A stretch of 64,000 bases of DNA from Puccinia triticina (Eukaryota; Basidiomycota; Pucciniomycetes; Pucciniales; Pucciniaceae), in contig NC_070562.1 of NCBI RefSeq assembly GCF_026914185.1, positions 682,001 through 746,000 on the forward strand, written 5' to 3'. The notes under the pieces were generated by a model. That model did not search any database. It was not told where the DNA came from and saw only the letters and a program-made list of their open reading frames with translations. Shown here piece by piece: positions 30,028-39,850 of the stretch (position 1 is the stretch's first letter; the number at the start of each line of letters is the position of its first letter). The position numbers and the translations under genes are program-made.

Positions 30028-31275
30028 GATAAACCACAAGTTTACAAGATATAAACCACAGGTTTATAGGATGTAAACCACAGGTTTACAAGATTTAAAC
30101 CACAGGTTTACAAGATGTAAACCACAGCTTTATAAGATGTAAACCACAGGTTTACAAGATGTAAACCACAGGTTTACAAGATGTAAACCACAGGTTTATA
30201 AAGATGTAAACCACAGGTTTACAAGATGTAAACCACAGGTTTATAAGATGTAAACCACAGGTTTACAAGATGTAAACCACAGGTTTACAAGATGTAAACC
30301 ACAGGTTTATAAGATGTAAACCTGTGGTTTACAAGTTGTAAACTGCAGGTTTAAAAGATGTAAACCACAGGTTTACAAGATATAAACCACAGGTTTAAAA
30401 GATGCAAACCACAGTTTGCAAGGTGTCAATCATAGTTTACAAGGTGTAAACCACAGTTTACAAGGTGTAAACCACAGTTTACAAGGTGTAAACCACAGTT
30501 TACAAGGTGTAAACCACAGTTTACAAGGTGTAAACCACAGTTTACAAGGTGTAAACCACAGTTTACAAGGTGTAAACCACAGTTTACAAGGTGTAAACCA
30601 CAGTTTACAAGGTGTAAACCACAGTTTACAAGGTGTAAACCACAGTTTACAAGGTGTAAACCACAGTTTACAAGGTGTAAACCACAGTTTACAAGGTGTA
30701 AACCACAGTTTACAAGGTGTAAACCACAGTTTACAAGGTGTAAACCACAGTTTACAAGGTGTAAACCACAGTTTACAAGGTGTAAACCACAGTTTACAAG
30801 GTGGTAAACCACAGTTTACAAGGTGTAAACCACAGTTTACAAGGTGTTAACAACAGTTTACAAGGTGTAAACCACAGTTTACAAGGTGTAAACCACAGTT
30901 TACAAGGGTGTACACCACAGTTTACAAGGTGTAACCACAGTTTACAAGGTGTAAACCACAGTTTACAAGGTGAACCACAGTTACAAGGTGTAAACCACAG
31001 TTTACAAGGTGTAAACCACAGTTTACAAGGTGTAAACCACAGTTTACAGGTGTAAACCACAGTTTACAAGGTGTAAACCACAGTTTACAAGGTGTTGTAA
31101 CCACAGTTTACAAGGTGTAAACCACAGTTTACAAGGTTTGTTAAACCACAGTTTACAAGGTGTAAACCACAGTTTACAAGGTGTAAACCACAGTTTACAA
31201 GGTGTAAACCACAGTTTACAAGGTGTAAACCACAGTTTACAAGGTGTAAACCCATGTTTGCAAGGTGTAAACCAC
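30028..31275. repeat. 21-22 bp palindromic minisatellite, block 4
   Basis: The first part (to about 30410) has 22-bp units TGTAAACCACAGGTTTACAAGA. The second has about forty 21-bp units GTAAACCACAGTTTACAAGGT, almost perfect for 350 bp and then broken by indels. The 21-bp period keeps several frames open (MQGVNHSLQ... on plus, LHLVNCG on minus); these are composition artefacts. The switch from 22 to 21 bp removes one G of the stem. Confidence 0.95.
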
Positions 31276-31780
31276 TGATTACAAAATATAAATGTATTAG
31301 AACGGCTTGCCTCATCTTGTCTTGGGGAAGGGGTCCTGCATACTATAGGAACAAGGGTCAGAGTCGTTAGGCATGACTCACATTGTTGTAAAAGTCTATT
31401 AGCTTGTCTTGCATCCGCATCGCCCAAACATCCAACTAATCATGGTTGAGAGGGGATTAGATCAACCACATTAACAAAAGAGGGCAGTGCAGAAAGGAAC
31501 ATAACTTACAATAGAAAACTGTCCAAAAATGAGAAAAAGAGATTCAGGAATGTAGCTAGATTTTCTAGGATTTGAAGAGTTTGATATCCCCACGCGAATA
31601 GCAAAAGCCAAGACAAGTAAAAAAGAAGCGGCGAAGAGGGTGTACATGGAAATAGTTCAGAGCAAAGGATTCCTTCCAAGGAAGACGCAACTGGCTGCCA
31701 ATCCGGCAAAGACCAGACAGAAGAGCATCAAACTAAGATGGTCGTGATAAAATCACTCAATCAATGCAGGGGACAAAGGA
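31276..31780. other. Unassigned stretch
   Basis: Short minus-strand frames at 31085-31427 and 31506-31709 lack motifs; the first runs in from the minisatellite. Nothing else was recognised. Confidence 0.3.
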
Positions 31781-31794
31781 ATCAGCTAGCCAGG

Positions 31795-32300
31795 GGGAAA
31801 CCCTCTTGGCGAGCTGGATACCCGTAACCAGCTCAACGCGAGGAAATTATCCCGGCGAGCTGGATACAGGTATCCGGCTCGCCGCGAGGAAATCATCTCG
31901 CTGTAACCAGCTCACTCCAGCTAGCCGGGAGAGTTTCCTCTTGGCAAACTGGCAGCTATCTGGGAGGAAGCCCTCTCGGCGAGCTGGCAGCTATCCGGGA
32001 GGAAGCCCTCTCGGCGAGCTGGCAGCTATCCGGGAGGAAGCCCTCTCGGCGAGCTGGCAGCTATCCGGGAGGAAGCCCTCTCGGCGAGCTGGCAGCTATG
32101 CGGGAGGAAGCCCTCTCGGCGAGCTGGCAGCTATCCGGGAGGAAGCCCTCTCGGCGAGCTGGCAGCTATGCGGGAGGAAGCCCTCTCGGCGAGCTGGCAG
32201 CTATCCGGGAGGAAGCCCTCTCGGCGGGCTGGCAGCTATCCGGGAGGAAGCCCTTTCGGCGAGCTGGATACCCGTAACAAGCTCGCCGAGAGGGCTTCCA
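31795..32300. repeat. 35-bp tandem repeat, GAGCTGGCAGCTATCC core
   Basis: About eight units of 35 bp (31981-32260), each with GAGCTGGCAGCTATCCGGGA and GGAAGCCCTCTCGGC. The first and last units are variants with CTGGATACCCGTAACCAG. GAGCTGGCAGCT and CTCGGCGAGCTGG are partly self-complementary. It is related in motif to the array at 1600-2218. A plus-strand frame stays open across it because 35-bp units rotate through all frames. Confidence 0.9.
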
Positions 32301-32334
32301 CCAGCTGCCAGCTTGACGGCTTGGGCAACGCGGG

Positions 32335-32757
32335 GTTGATTAACTCGTCGGACATCTCTGGTCCGACGAGTTGAACCTGTCGAGTTGAGATGTCCGACGA
32401 GTCAAACTTGTCGGACTCACACCCGTTGGACAAGCTAGTCCGACCGGTGAACCTGTTGGACAGGTCTGTCCGACTGGGGAACTCGTCGGACATACAGGTC
32501 CGACCAGTGGAAGCCGGTCGGACAGACATGTCCGAAAGCTCCTCGGACGATGTGGTCCGACCAGCCAGTCCGAGGGAAGCTCGGGCTGCGCTGTCCGACT
32601 GCAGAGCGGTCAAACAAGCCCGATGGGTGGTCGGGCCAAGCTGCTCGAGGACCCGTTGAGCAGAAATGTCCAACTTCTGCTCAAACGGGGGGATCCGACG
32701 GGTGGGCTCGACCACCCGTCGGACGGCCATGTCCGACAACTGGTCGGACATGCCCGT
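32335..32757. repeat. Palindromic array GTCGGAC / GTCCGAC
   Basis: At least eight hairpin-capable units of the type GTCGGACA, 4-8 nt, GTCCGAC are spaced 25-50 bp apart. The array resumes at 33582-33612 after the solo LTR, showing that the LTR inserted into it. Confidence 0.8.
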
Positions 32758-33577
32758 TGTGGTGGACAATCTGGTACACGCGGAGGAATCAAGCTTTTTG
32801 CCGCGCATGGCGCGCGCTGGAGGACGTCAGGATTCAAGACATTAAGGTATCAAGTTCCCAGCCCTCAAGGCTTCCTCAAGATTCAACGGCGCGGCGTGGC
32901 GCGCAACCTCAAGGCGTCTCAGGTTTTCTTTTCTCTTCTTTTCTCCTGTTTGTTGAAGGTCTTGTTTTCCTGTTTTCTTTCCTTCTCTTTTTCTTTTTTG
33001 TTTGTTATCTTCTTCTTTCACTCCTGCGCGCGTTGGATAGGTTTGGATGAGGGGGGTTGGTCTTTTATTTGTTGGTTTTGTGTTCTTTTGTTTTGTTTCT
33101 GTTTCTTGTCTTGTTGTAGTGCGCGTGTGCGCGCTAGGTTGTGATGAGATGTCTGCTACATGTCACCAACTCCAAGGTTTGAGTTCAGTTCGAACTCCGG
33201 CTTTGGAGCGGCATGGACCTACTCTGAACCATATTTTCAGTCTTCCATCAAATCTAAAGTCTATTACTCCTGGCGCCTTCCGCCCGTATTTCTGAGTTTT
33301 CTCACGTCTTCTAAGTTCAACACCCGCAACGTCAATCTTTTCCAACTCTCTGGTTTAGATCACACCCCGCCGGCAGTATCCCCGGCTCCCCTCTCAACAC
33401 AAACACCGCCGACGCGCCTTTCCAGCCGTCAGAAAAATCAACCCCCCCCCTTCTACGCTTACACGAATCTCAGCGCTCTTTTTTGGCCAATCACCCCGGA
33501 GGGCATACGTCTCATTCTCTTTTCTTTCTTTCCCCTCCCCGAACTGCTGCCGGCCTAGCACCGGCCAGAGTTCCTCA
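32758..33577 (+). mobile_element. Solo LTR related to E2, TSD CCGT
   Basis: It starts TGTGGTGGAC (E2 starts TGTGGTGGCC) and ends GAGTTCCTCA (E2 ends GAGTCTCTCA). The CT/T-rich middle, the CGCGC segment and the GACATGTC...CGAACTyGG block follow the same order as in the E2 LTR, but length (820 bp) and sequence are diverged. CCGT flanks both ends (32754-32757, 33578-33581). Confidence 0.75.
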
Positions 33578-33612
33578 CCGTCCGAGCTCTTGCCGGACAA
33601 GCATGTCCGAGG

Positions 33613-33822
33613 GGATAATTCATGCAGTGTAACCTAAAGAGTTTTTCTGAAGAAGTTGATGAAGTTATTTTGTTCAGAGTGGTACTTTTATGAGGTGTTT
33701 AAAGGTATGTAGTTAAAGGTGAGTAATTTGTTTAGTATAAGATTTTTTTTTATATATATATATATGGGTTCACTAGCTAATCCTGTAACTATATTAGACT
33801 AGGAAAATGGGGTTTGGACTGA

Positions 33823-33858
<36 letters not shown>

Positions 33859-34912
33859 CCACTTGTGGAACTACCCTTGGGATGAATAGAGCTGGAGAGG
33901 GAATGGTGCTTTAATGGGCTGCCTCTCTGGGAACAAGAAAAAGATATAAGAGTATGGACTCTTAAGGAAAGGTGTGGCTATGGAGATTCTTGAGGTATGT
34001 CTAAGGGTTTACTTTCTACTAATCTAATAGCAAGGTAAAGGTAATGTAAAGTCTGTCCAACCTGATATATTTGGCATAGACTTATCAAGCGTTTCCACTC
34101 TGATTTAATGGCATAAGCTAGGCTAGTGAATGGTGACCAGTGATCTGGATTGCTGGGACAGGATCTGATGGGGAACAAATGAAGAGGAAAACAACCCATT
34201 TTATATACACAAGAAAGAGGAGCCATGATGAAACAAGGATAGCCTGAAGGGAAGCATAGAAAATTCTACTTCTATAGGATGAAACAGCCATGTGGTCAGA
34301 GTAGTGGGTCAAGGAGTCACATGATGGTGTAATAGTGGGTGGGAATGATGCCATCTTCTGGGGGCTATGGTGCAATCTTCCTAGTTAGAGGAGGGGATAT
34401 GTGAGACATAACAGGGGTAGAATATTCTATGATCTAAGATAGGAGTAGTTAGGCGTTTCAGGAAGTGTTTCAGGAAGAAGTCATCTAGGGATTGAAGATA
34501 GGAGGAGTTAGGTGTTTCAGGAAGCGTTTCAGGAATTTTTTCAAGGAGAAATAATCTAGGTGGGGTTTGGGGCCATGTCTAGTATAATGTGTATCATGTT
34601 GGGTTTGGAGGGTGAAGGGTTTCAAGGTTGCTTATACATCTTTGAGCACATGGTTCTAAGGAAACACTAGAAGAAGGGGGTAACATGTGATCTGGGTAGA
34701 TGTTTGAGACTAGGGAGAGGGTTTATCCAAGTGAGGGTGAGTGTGGGAAGAGGGAATACTATTATCCAGGGTATTACCATTGAGTGGGGATGTTGAGGGC
34801 CTTGGGATTTGCTGACAAGGGGGCCAGAGGTATGGGATTTAGTCTTGAGGTGTGACAGCCTTGTGATTGATGGTTTCTGGTTTTCTGGGTAGATCAGGAT
34901 TGGCTTACCACA
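33613..34912 (-). mobile_element. Truncated E1-related element: leader, PBS and 5' LTR
   Basis: The LTR occupies 33864-34912 (1049 bp, minus), starting TGTGGTAAGCC and ending TAGTTCCACA on the element strand. The 20-base E1-type primer site adjoins it (33844-33863). About 230 bp of leader remain before the element is cut at about 33613 by the palindromic array. The LTR is related to LTR-B. The right flank is CCGC; the other target copy is lost. Confidence 0.8.
33818..33863 (-). promoter_or_regulatory. Extended primer-binding site resembling a tRNA-Phe 3' half
   Basis: Read on the plus strand (the primer sense), this contains an anticodon-loop-like ACTGAATCTG, AGGTC, a perfect T arm CAGTG-TTCAAGC-CACTG, an acceptor strand TTGGGAC, A and CCA, then two bases and the LTR. 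The order and spacing are those of a tRNA from anticodon to CCA, most like tRNA-Phe (GAA) with a 2-nt deletion in the anticodon arm. Confidence 0.65.
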
Positions 34913-35083
34913 CCGCAAGTGTATGGCCTTTTGGAGTGTCACACAGAAATTGTCCAACTCGTAGTAAGGTTTGATCCTTTGCTTGAGGGAGTCGGGCAGG
35001 CAAGCATATATTGACCAAGGGTCGCGAGTGTTTGACTGGGAAGATAGTGTTCTAGCTTCTGTGAGTGGGGTACTGGAGCACAT
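34913..35083 (-). pseudogene. Gag-like ORF fragment cut by an LTR
   Basis: From the ATG at 35083 the minus strand encodes 57 residues, including SIYACLPDSLKQRIKPYYEL and LQKAIHLR, and then runs into the LTR at 34912. The ACLPDSLKQRI stretch resembles retroelement capsid helices, but the fragment is too short to assign. Confidence 0.35.
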
Positions 35084-35221
35084 TTTGGTAAAGAGTTAAC
35101 GAGCGGCGCGAGTGGAGTTTCTGGCGATGCGGAGCAAGTAGATGGTGTGTCCGAGGTGGACCGGCAGATTGGATATCTGGAAGGAAATAGCAACGGCGGG
35201 ACCGAGTGTCTCGGAGTGAAC

Positions 35222-35440
35222 GACCAGACAGAGGTAATCTGGGGAGCGGAGACCAGACAATGTTTCTGGGATTTGGATCGGATAAGACCAGACGAAATTC
35301 TGGGAATGTTGGCGACCAGACAAGTTTCTGGGGAGGTACGACCAGCCAAAGATGCTGGGGATTACGGGAGCGACCAGCCGAAGATGCTGGGAGGGACGGA
35401 GTCGGATCGGATGAGACCAGGCGAGATCCTGGGGATGATA
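35222..35440. repeat. Seven short hairpins with compensating stem changes
   Basis: Stems start at 35224, 35253, 35288, 35316, 35342, 35374 and 35417. Four are CCAGA/TCTGG, two CCAGC/GCTGG and one CCAGG/CCTGG, with 6-9 nt between the arms. Both arms change together at the fifth base. Two 22-bp copies of TAGCCGGGAGGGAATGAGTC follow at about 35602 and 35699. Confidence 0.75.
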
Positions 35441-35693
35441 CAATTGGATTGGCTGAGTTTCTTTGCGGGTAACGGTTGGTTTTGATTGGATCAAGAAAAA
35501 AAAAGTGTAAGGGTCCGGTGGACCCTCACTGAAGATGATAGGAAAAGGCACGTGGAGCGGGCGGAAGCCGGAAGTTTTAGGTCCAATCTGTATTGCAAGC
35601 TAGCCGGGAGGGAATGAGTCCCTTGGGTAAGTACAACTGGATCTGAGAAGAATGAAGGAAACAATGAAGAAGAAATGAAACAGAGTGGGCTGC

Positions 35694-36181
35694 TTACCTA
35701 GCCGGGAGGGAATGAGTCCCTGCCGGACTAGGGAAGGAAGAACTAGAGACTAAGTACTTGTCCGCGCAGGGGGTCACGTAACGCCGTGACCCTTTGTGTG
35801 AAGCTCCGTCGAAGGCAGGGGCTTTACACTCATATGTGCATTTACAAAATTCCATTGACCTCTGCTTTTGTCCTGATGGGAAAGATAAAGAGAAGATGAT
35901 CTGAATAAGTGTTGGCTCATTGAAATAAGATGGAATCACCTGCCATATAAGTCAATCATGTCAACGGGGCGTGTCTTCTTCTGTGCAGCGGTGCACATGC
36001 AGGAGCGACCTGGTTGTTGTTCTTCATATGCGTCCGTGCCCGTCCAATTTTTTGTGTGTAGCTTGAGAGTGAGGTACCAGGTGTGCAGTTCTCTCATTGC
36101 ACACGTCTGGTTGAACTCTCTAGCTTGTTGTTGATATTCTTCTTGGATGGAGTGGATACTCAGATCAATGTTCTCTTCCGG
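35694..36181 (-). pseudogene. KDZ-associated cysteine-cluster gene, downstream part
   Basis: Continuing from 45074 across E2, the minus strand reads EENIDLSIHSIQEEYQQQ, then a CMC motif and KKTRPVDMIDLYG, an intron-like gap (GTGATT...CATCAG) and SMEFCKCTYE. This order (charged helical region, Cys-x-Cys, RxVDLIDL, FCxC) is what I know from CxC genes accompanying Kyakuja-Dileera-Zisupton transposons in rusts and mushrooms. The splice phase does not join in frame and no later domain follows, so it is probably dead. Confidence 0.5.
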
Positions 36182-37220
36182 TGTGGTGGCCCCTCTCGTG
36201 GCCAGCTATTCAGGAGCATCACCGCCGCCAGCAGGATCATCAAGACTCAAGTTTATTTTCACTTCCCAAGACTCAATTTCCACGCTGGGGTGGACAGAAA
36301 TCCGTCATTGGGTCCCGCGACTCAATGAAAGTTGATTAGGTAATCCATCATTGGGTCCCGCGACTCAATGAAAGTTGATTAGGTAATCCAACATTGGGTC
36401 TTGCGACTCAATGAAAGTTATGGTGCAGTCCCGACTCCCCAGGCCTCAAGATCTCTTCTCATCACATTTCCACCTTCAACTGGCTCCCCTATCTCTCCTT
36501 TTCCTTCTGTCCATTTTCCCATCTCCCTTCCTTCTCAGTTCCCCATGCCTCTTCAGCTTTCTTGGTCCTAACACAGCGCCTGATGTGGGTTTATTTCCTT
36601 GTTTGTTTCTGATTTCTTTCTCTTCTGTTTGTTCTGCCTGTCTTGAGTGTTTTCTGTTTTCTCTTTCCTCTTTTTATTTTCCTCCCTCTGGTTCTTTTCT
36701 TCCTGACTCATCACGCTGTGTTTTCCTTAATTTTCCCTTGTGTTGTTTCCTTTCTTCTTTTTTATCTTGTTTGTTGTGAGTGTGTGTGCGTGTAGCGCGC
36801 GGAGGATGTGATGAAATGTATGTGACATGTCGCCCGGAGTCCAAGTTCAGCTCGAACTTGGATGATGGGTGGCCATGGCATTCTGATCCCCGGAATACGG
36901 ACCATCACTGAGCTTATAGATCCTATCTTCAGAGTTTCAACTTACGGGCTCCGCCCGCCGATCATCCTTCATCAGAGTTTTCCGGATCTTTTTCCTTCCT
37001 CTTCCTTAAGATCACATCTCCCTTCCCCTCAAACAAACAACCGCCGCCGAGGATCCAAACCCCCGGCGAACTTCTCAAAACCACCCAAAACCCAATAGCT
37101 ATCCCTGATCCCCCCCATTTTCAGCGCTCATCACCACGGACCACCCAGCCACGAGGGCAGCCTAAACAGCACCCATCCCCTCACACGACTGCCTCCGCTT
37201 GTACGGACAGGAGTCTCTCA
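36182..37220 (+). repeat. E2 5' LTR
   Basis: 1039 bp, TGTGGTGG...TCTCTCA. Inside, three tandem 39-bp units with CATTGGGTCYYGCGACTCAA (36302-36420) lie ahead of a long CT-rich segment that probably includes the promoter and RNA start. ORFs shared by both LTR copies are unlikely to be genes. Confidence 0.95.
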
Positions 37221-37222
37221 TT

Positions 37223-37270
37223 TGGTCCCCCGAGCCGGGATTGAACCAGCGACCTCAAGATTTACAGTCT
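37223..37270 (+). promoter_or_regulatory. E2 primer-binding site, complement of a tRNA-Tyr 3' half
   Basis: Two bases after the LTR, about 48 nt are complementary to CCA, discriminator A, acceptor TCGGGGG, a T arm GCTGG-TTCAATC-CCGGC, a variable region, and an anticodon loop CTGTAAA (anticodon GTA). Usual primer sites stop after about 18 nt. No acceptor 5' strand or D arm follows, so this is not a tRNA gene. Confidence 0.75.
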
Positions 37271-37660
37271 CGGTACTGTGGTTTTGAGGCCGTTTGGCAG
37301 TTATATCTTCTTCGTTTTTTCTTCTTGACACTATCATCCATCGAAATTCCTGAGAATCTTGGCTGAACCTATTCGGCTCTTCTCCCTCCGCCACTCTCAA
37401 GTACCGACCGCATCCGTTGCTCGCCACTCTTCTAGAGGACTAGCCCTCGTTTCATTGGATCAAGTAGTTTCAGGATCCGGCTTCTTTCTTTTTCTTGTTT
37501 TTTTTTTTTTTTAGGTGTTCAGCAGCGGGGCATTAGGGGTATAAAAGTAAGTCCCCTCCACTTAGTAGCACCGCCGAAGCTTCTACATTGTCAAAGCATC
37601 ATCGCCACTTCGTGAGCCGCCCCCGTTCGCCTGGCTGTTTCCAATTTCAGATCGCTTGCA
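37271..37660 (+). promoter_or_regulatory. E2 leader with repeat unit A
   Basis: The untranslated leader has a T tract (37496-37512) and the first of four related units (37543-37620: AAAAGTAAGTCCCCTCC ... CACTTCGTGAGCCGC). The unit ends 40 bp before the gag ATG. The GTAAGT within it is a good splice donor. Confidence 0.6.
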
Positions 37661-39829
37661 ATGGCCGACGCGGTGGGAGATCCTCGACCCGTCAAAATGA
37701 AGAAAATAAAACCGCAAGACGGTCTGAAGTTTGACGGCTCAAACGTTGAGCGGTTTCTAGACGACTACGAGCTAGCGGCCGAGCTAGACGAAGCCTCAGA
37801 TTACGACAAGGCCCGTCAAGTCGTGCGTTTCGTCGAGAATGGCGAGACGAGAGCTGTTCTCAAGACTTTGGAGGGGCATAAGCCGCCCGACTGGTCCAAA
37901 CTGAAGGCAGCCATGCTCGCCTATTGGGCGGACGTGGACACGGCAGTTTTCACAGAGCGCGACGTTGCAAATCTAGTTGATAAATGGACAAAGAAGGGCG
38001 GTGTCTCCTCTGTAGCGGATTATCATGACTTCCGCAAATCGTGGGACCCTATCCAGGCCTATTTAGTCTCGAAAAATCATGTCGAATCCGAGGAAGAGCT
38101 GAAAAAGCAGTTCTATCAGGCGTTCTCAACGGGTTTTCAGGGTCGCATTAGGGATCAACTGATCAAGGATAACACGCTGGTGGTGACGGTCGATAACCGC
38201 GCCAGGCTCCCATCCTTCAAAACCCTCCGCAGCGCTGTAGATACTGTCATGAAGGGACAGATCTCCCTCTCCTTTGAGGATACGCGATCATCAGCTCCTG
38301 TAGCGGCTCCCTTTCAGGAGGCGAACGAAACTATGAAGAAGATGCTCTCCGATCAGCGGCCCTCGGCCGCTTCTTCGTCCCCCAAACCAGAAACATCAAT
38401 GGAAGACCTCACTAAAATGTTTAAAGCATTCGAGCAGTTCATGAAGCAAGGAGGCGCGAAGACGAGCTCATCGACGGAAAGGGGGCCGATGATTTGTTAT
38501 CACTGCCATCGAGAGAATCACGGAACCCTCCGCTGCGCCAAACTACAGAAGGATCAGGAGGCGGGTCTAGTCGAGAAGAAGGGTAATAACTTCTTCCTGC
38601 CCAACGGGGCGCTCATTCCTTTTGATCGCACTCGCCCAATCCGCCACGTAGTGGCCTCCTTTCCATCCAATCAGGCGTCAAGTTCTCGGGCTCAGTCTCC
38701 CGGGCCTCGTCCGTCATCTCACTCGGCCTCCGTGGAGTTTAAGGCCAGCTGTGGGTCTTTGGAGCAATGGTACCCCCCTGCGGTTTCATCTCAATCGTTC
38801 TCGGGTGGGTACGACTCGGAAGCGGCAGGCAGGAAGAGACATGAGGAGTCGAGGCCTTACAAAGCTCCTTTGGCTCCGCCATCCCAGGCTAAACGGTCGC
38901 TTCGCAAGCCAGCAGCTGCTCCTAGCGGTCCCACGGAGCCTGATGTAGTGGACGAGCAGGAACTTTTCGAGCGGATTATGAAAGATCCCGATCCCCAGCC
39001 CTCTCCGCCGAAGGACTCTCCAGTCAGGCCAGTCACACCGCCTAAGGGTGCGGGAGCGCAGCCGAAGGTCCGCTTTGAGCGGGACGTCTCACGGGACCAC
39101 CCAGACGCGGTGGAGGGTTTCGTCAAGAAGATCTTTGAGCTTCCAGTCACGACGACAGTAGCGGAAATCTGCTCAGTCTCTCCGGCGGTATTGGATGGCG
39201 TTAAAAAATGGGTCTCGCGGCGTCGCGTGGAGGTAGGCCCAGAAGAGTTGAAGGTGCATTTGGGCACTTTGGCGGAGGGTCGCGAGTTCAGAGAATCCTC
39301 GCCGGACCCCTGTCTATACTCCTGTCCATTAGGTTATCTAGCGTGTTTGGTCGGAGCAGGCGAGAATACGGCGTCTCCGTTGATCGACTCAGGCTCGCAG
39401 CTCAATATCATCTCAGACAGTCTGGCAAATCGTTTCAACCTCACACCGCGGGTCAATTTTAGCTCCGCGGTATATGGCATCAACAATCAGGCCTGCGAGT
39501 TGATCGGAGTCGCGGAGGACGTTCTGATCCGGGTAGGAAAGACCATTGTGGGCAACTGCCACTTCTGGATTACCCGCCAGGAGAGTCCCTTTATCCTAGG
39601 TCGGCCTTTCTTAATGGATTTCGAGGCAACCCTTTTGTTTTCCCCCACCGCGGGGGAGAGGATCATCCTTCCCGATTCCAAGGGCAGGAACATGGAGTTC
39701 TCACTCTGCCCGGTCGAGAAGGGTCGGTGGGAGCGGGAATTTCCGGCGCATGGTCGGAAGGCAGTCTTGACTCACTGTGGGCGCATTCTGGAGTTGCCCG
39801 AGGGGGCGGAGGACCCGTCTTTTTTATGA
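37661..39829 (+). CDS. gag: E2 gag-protease
   Basis: 722 codons. A capsid-like N-terminal half (DGLKFDGSNVERFLDDYELA, about residues 20-40, parallel to E1) is followed by a CCHC knuckle CYHCHRENHGTLRC (about 278-291), a Pro/Ser-rich linker, and a retropepsin core PLIDSGSQLNIIS (about 573) with the usual Asp-Ser-Gly and a FILGRPFL motif. The frame ends TTT TTA TGA. It supplies the particle shell and the processing protease. The GC-rich codon use differs from E1 gag. Confidence 0.93.
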   Translation: MADAVGDPRPVKMKKIKPQDGLKFDGSNVERFLDDYELAAELDEASDYDKARQVVRFVENGETRAVLKTLEGHKPPDWSKLKAAMLAYWADVDTAVFTERDVANLVDKWTKKGGVSSVADYHDFRKSWDPIQAYLVSKNHVESEEELKKQFYQAFSTGFQGRIRDQLIKDNTLVVTVDNRARLPSFKTLRSAVDTVMKGQISLSFEDTRSSAPVAAPFQEANETMKKMLSDQRPSAASSSPKPETSMEDLTKMFKAFEQFMKQGGAKTSSSTERGPMICYHCHRENHGTLRCAKLQKDQEAGLVEKKGNNFFLPNGALIPFDRTRPIRHVVASFPSNQASSSRAQSPGPRPSSHSASVEFKASCGSLEQWYPPAVSSQSFSGGYDSEAAGRKRHEESRPYKAPLAPPSQAKRSLRKPAAAPSGPTEPDVVDEQELFERIMKDPDPQPSPPKDSPVRPVTPPKGAGAQPKVRFERDVSRDHPDAVEGFVKKIFELPVTTTVAEICSVSPAVLDGVKKWVSRRRVEVGPEELKVHLGTLAEGREFRESSPDPCLYSCPLGYLACLVGAGENTASPLIDSGSQLNIISDSLANRFNLTPRVNFSSAVYGINNQACELIGVAEDVLIRVGKTIVGNCHFWITRQESPFILGRPFLMDFEATLLFSPTAGERIILPDSKGRNMEFSLCPVEKGRWEREFPAHGRKAVLTHCGRILELPEGAEDPSFL

Positions 39830-39850
39830 AGGGGGTTGGTCCACTAGCCG
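39820..39850 (+). promoter_or_regulatory. E2 -1 ribosomal frameshift signal
   Basis: T TTT TTA (39820-39826) is in the gag frame and immediately precedes the TGA (39827-39829). The -1 frame continues as FFMKGVGPLAG into pol. Seven nucleotides later GGTTGG and CTAGCC can pair (with two G-U pairs) around TCCA. The structure is weaker than in E1, but the heptamer is the same. Confidence 0.8.

Noticed and set aside
30416..31427. Long repetitive ORFs (QGVNHSL and LVNCGLH repeats)
   Set aside because: A stop-free 21-bp minisatellite unit yields ORFs in several frames on both strands. Indels shift them without any sign of constraint.
32236..32808. 190-codon minus-strand ORF across the GTCGGAC array
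   Set aside because: It spans the end of one tandem array, a second array and the start of an LTR, and so cannot be one gene.
36411..36779. 122-codon hydrophobic ORF in the E2 LTR
   Set aside because: The CT-rich tract gives a Leu/Ser/Phe-rich frame in both LTR copies. A membrane protein is unlikely.
37221..37275. tRNA-Tyr gene on the minus strand
   Set aside because: Only the 3' half from the anticodon loop to CCA is present, CCA is encoded, and it lies two bases from an LTR. No D arm or 5' acceptor strand follows, so it is a primer-binding site.
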